Of a stretch of DNA of 6,938 nt, positions 5,859 to 6,938 are shown piece after piece. The number at the start of each line of letters is the position of its first letter. The first letter of the stretch is position 1. The notes beneath the pieces were generated by a model that saw only the letters and a program-made list of their open reading frames with translations, was not told the DNA's origin and did no database searches. The stretch covers positions 1-6,938 of the forward strand of contig JACNKJ010000061.1 of NCBI GenBank assembly GCA_014382085.1, written 5' to 3'. This DNA is from a bacterium. GTDB lineage: Bacteria > Krumholzibacteriota > Krumholzibacteriia > JACNKJ01. The translations under genes and the position numbers were made by a program.

Positions 5859-6599
5859 CTACAGATTGAATCTTTCGCCCAGGTAAACCTGGCGCGCCTT
5901 GGGATCCTTTACGAGCACCTCCGCGGTGCCCGATAGAATGATCTTGCCCTCGTACAAAATGTAACTGCGGTCTGTGATTTTGAGGGTCTCGCGCACGTTG
6001 TGATCGGTAATGAGAATGCCCAGGCCCATGCGCTTGAGTTGTTCGATGATCTCCTGCACGTCGCTCACGGCAATGGGATCAATACCCGCGAAGGGTTCAT
6101 CCAGCAGCATGTAACTGGGCTCGGTGGTCAGGGCCCGCGCGATCTCCACGCGCCGCCTTTCGCCACCACTCAGTTGATGTCCGAGACTATCGCGAATGTG
6201 GGTTATCCTGAGTTCTTCGAGCAGACGTTCTAAGCGAGTTTTACGCTCGGCTTTGCTGATGGGAAGACCTTCCAAAATGGCCATGAGGTTCTGCTCCACC
6301 GAGAGCCTGCGAAAGACCGACGCTTCCTGACTCAGGTAGCCGATGCCCCTACGTGCGCGACGGTACATGGGCATTTTGTGGATAGCCTCATCGCCCAAAA
6401 ATACCTGGCCCTTATCGGGCCGGATCATTCCCACGATCATGTAGAAGGTCGTTGTCTTGCCTGCGCCGTTGGGGCCCAAAAGGCCCACGACTTCGCCCGG
6501 AGTCAATTCAAGGCTAACGCCGTCCACCACGCGGCGGCGTCCGTAGACCTTCACCAGATCTTCGCCTCTCAAAAATTTGGCCGGGCTCTCGGCGCTCAT
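5859..6599 (-). CDS. lptB: LPS export ABC transporter ATPase
   Basis: A 246-residue cytoplasmic ATPase that, with membrane partners LptF and LptG, extracts LPS from the inner membrane and pushes it along the Lpt bridge to the outer membrane. ABC motifs appear in order: Walker A GPNGAGKTT (42-50), Q-loop Gln91 in GYLSQEASVFRRLSVEQN, signature LSGGE (143-147), Walker B LLDEP with Asp167/Glu168, and the H-loop His200 in ITDHNVRETL. The SQEASVFRRL stretch and the closing VYLGERFNL are characteristic of LptB rather than of generic transporters. The ATG overlaps the lptC stop as ATGA, and AGGAAGGA lies a few bases upstream, so it is probably coupled to lptC. Nothing is missing. lptF and lptG are not in the window. 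Confidence 0.97.
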   Translation of the reverse strand: MSAESPAKFLRGEDLVKVYGRRRVVDGVSLELTPGEVVGLLGPNGAGKTTTFYMIVGMIRPDKGQVFLGDEAIHKMPMYRRARRGIGYLSQEASVFRRLSVEQNLMAILEGLPISKAERKTRLERLLEELRITHIRDSLGHQLSGGERRRVEIARALTTEPSYMLLDEPFAGIDPIAVSDVQEIIEQLKRMGLGILITDHNVRETLKITDRSYILYEGKIILSGTAEVLVKDPKARQVYLGERFNL

Positions 6600-6938
6600 G
6601 GCAGTATTCCTTCCTCAGCGATGATTTCATGGCGGGGTAGGCTGTCGATCCAGAGCCGGCCCAGGTTCTCATCGCAGGAGACTTTGTATCCGCTGTGCAG
6701 GTCTTGCCCGTCTCTCACCTCAACAAAAGAGTCGCTTCGGAAGACCTTGTCCTTATCCGACCACACCAACTCGCTGGACCAGAGTTCGATGCTGTCGCGG
6801 CTGAGCACGTACACGTTTCCACGGGCGGTCATATCGCCCTTTCCGCCTTGCTTATCCAGAAAAGCCGAGTCGGCTTCCAGCACACTTCCCTGAACACCCT
6901 CGTCATCGAAGACCCGAAGCTGAATGTCCGAAGCCCGC
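6596..6938 (-). CDS. lptC: LPS export periplasmic protein LptC, C-terminal part (5' end outside window)
   Basis: The frame is open to the window edge and gives 113 codons up to the TGA at 6596. LptC is a membrane-anchored periplasmic protein that receives LPS from LptBFG and hands it to LptA. What is visible is the repetitive beta-jellyroll pattern of the family: ASDIQLRVFDDEG, then LEADSAFLDK, then GNVYVLSRDSIELWSSELVW, DKVFRSDSFVEV and DLHSGYKV. The N-terminal membrane anchor would lie beyond the window. LptA shares the same fold, so LptA or a fused LptC/LptA cannot be fully excluded. The strand spacing and the SxxLVW...SDSFVEV pattern look more like LptC. A GTG at 6883 could be mistaken for a start, but the jellyroll pattern continues upstream of it. 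Confidence 0.8.
   Translation of the reverse strand, partial: RASDIQLRVFDDEGVQGSVLEADSAFLDKQGGKGDMTARGNVYVLSRDSIELWSSELVWSDKDKVFRSDSFVEVRDGQDLHSGYKVSCDENLGRLWIDSLPRHEIIAEEGILP

Overview
The window looks like ordinary chromosomal DNA from a diderm (outer-membrane) bacterium. Every gene I can support reads on the minus strand, so transcription runs from high to low coordinates. In that order the genes are: lptC (5' end cut off by the window), lptB, rpoN, hpf (long form), hprK, a mannose-family EIIA, a mannose-family EIIB, ptsH (HPr) and ptsI (EI, 3' end cut off). LptB and LptC imply an LPS outer membrane. HPr kinase, a long two-domain HPF and Man-type EIIA/EIIB, in place of short HPF, PtsN and RapZ, argue against an enterobacterial or pseudomonad type of locus. 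Deltaproteobacteria-like lineages or FCB-type candidate phyla would fit, but that placement is inference and I cannot name a taxon.

Layout. Positions 6938-5859 hold the LPS-transport pair, joined by an ATGA overlap. Positions 5846-4467 hold sigma-54, starting 12 nt after lptB. A 284-nt gap (4183-4466) has no credible gene. It carries an inverted pair of degenerate 7-bp repeat arrays just after rpoN, then a potentially structured leader with a strong Shine-Dalgarno just before hpf. Positions 4182-2239 hold hpf, hprK and EIIA, with 24 nt between hpf and hprK and no spacer between hprK and EIIA. EIIB (2233-1811) follows after 5 nt. A terminator-like hairpin lies directly after EIIB. Then come HPr (1720-1448, TTG start) and EI (from 1458, overlapping HPr by 11 nt).

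How the genes work together. EI takes phosphate from PEP and passes it to HPr His15. HPr can pass it to EIIA (His9) and then EIIB (His11). HprK can phosphorylate or dephosphorylate HPr Ser46, which is present, so metabolic state can gate the relay. No membrane EIIC or EIID lies in the window, so the chain may be regulatory, or its permease may be elsewhere. Sigma-54 and the hibernation factor upstream recall the proteobacterial rpoN-hpf-ptsN-rapZ-ptsO locus with its PTS parts replaced by HprK/Man-type components. The most unusual points are the transporter-less Man relay, departures from consensus at the phosphohistidine motifs of both HPr and EI, and the repeat/leader structures between rpoN and hpf. 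I found no wholly new system, mobile element, CRISPR array or RNA gene.
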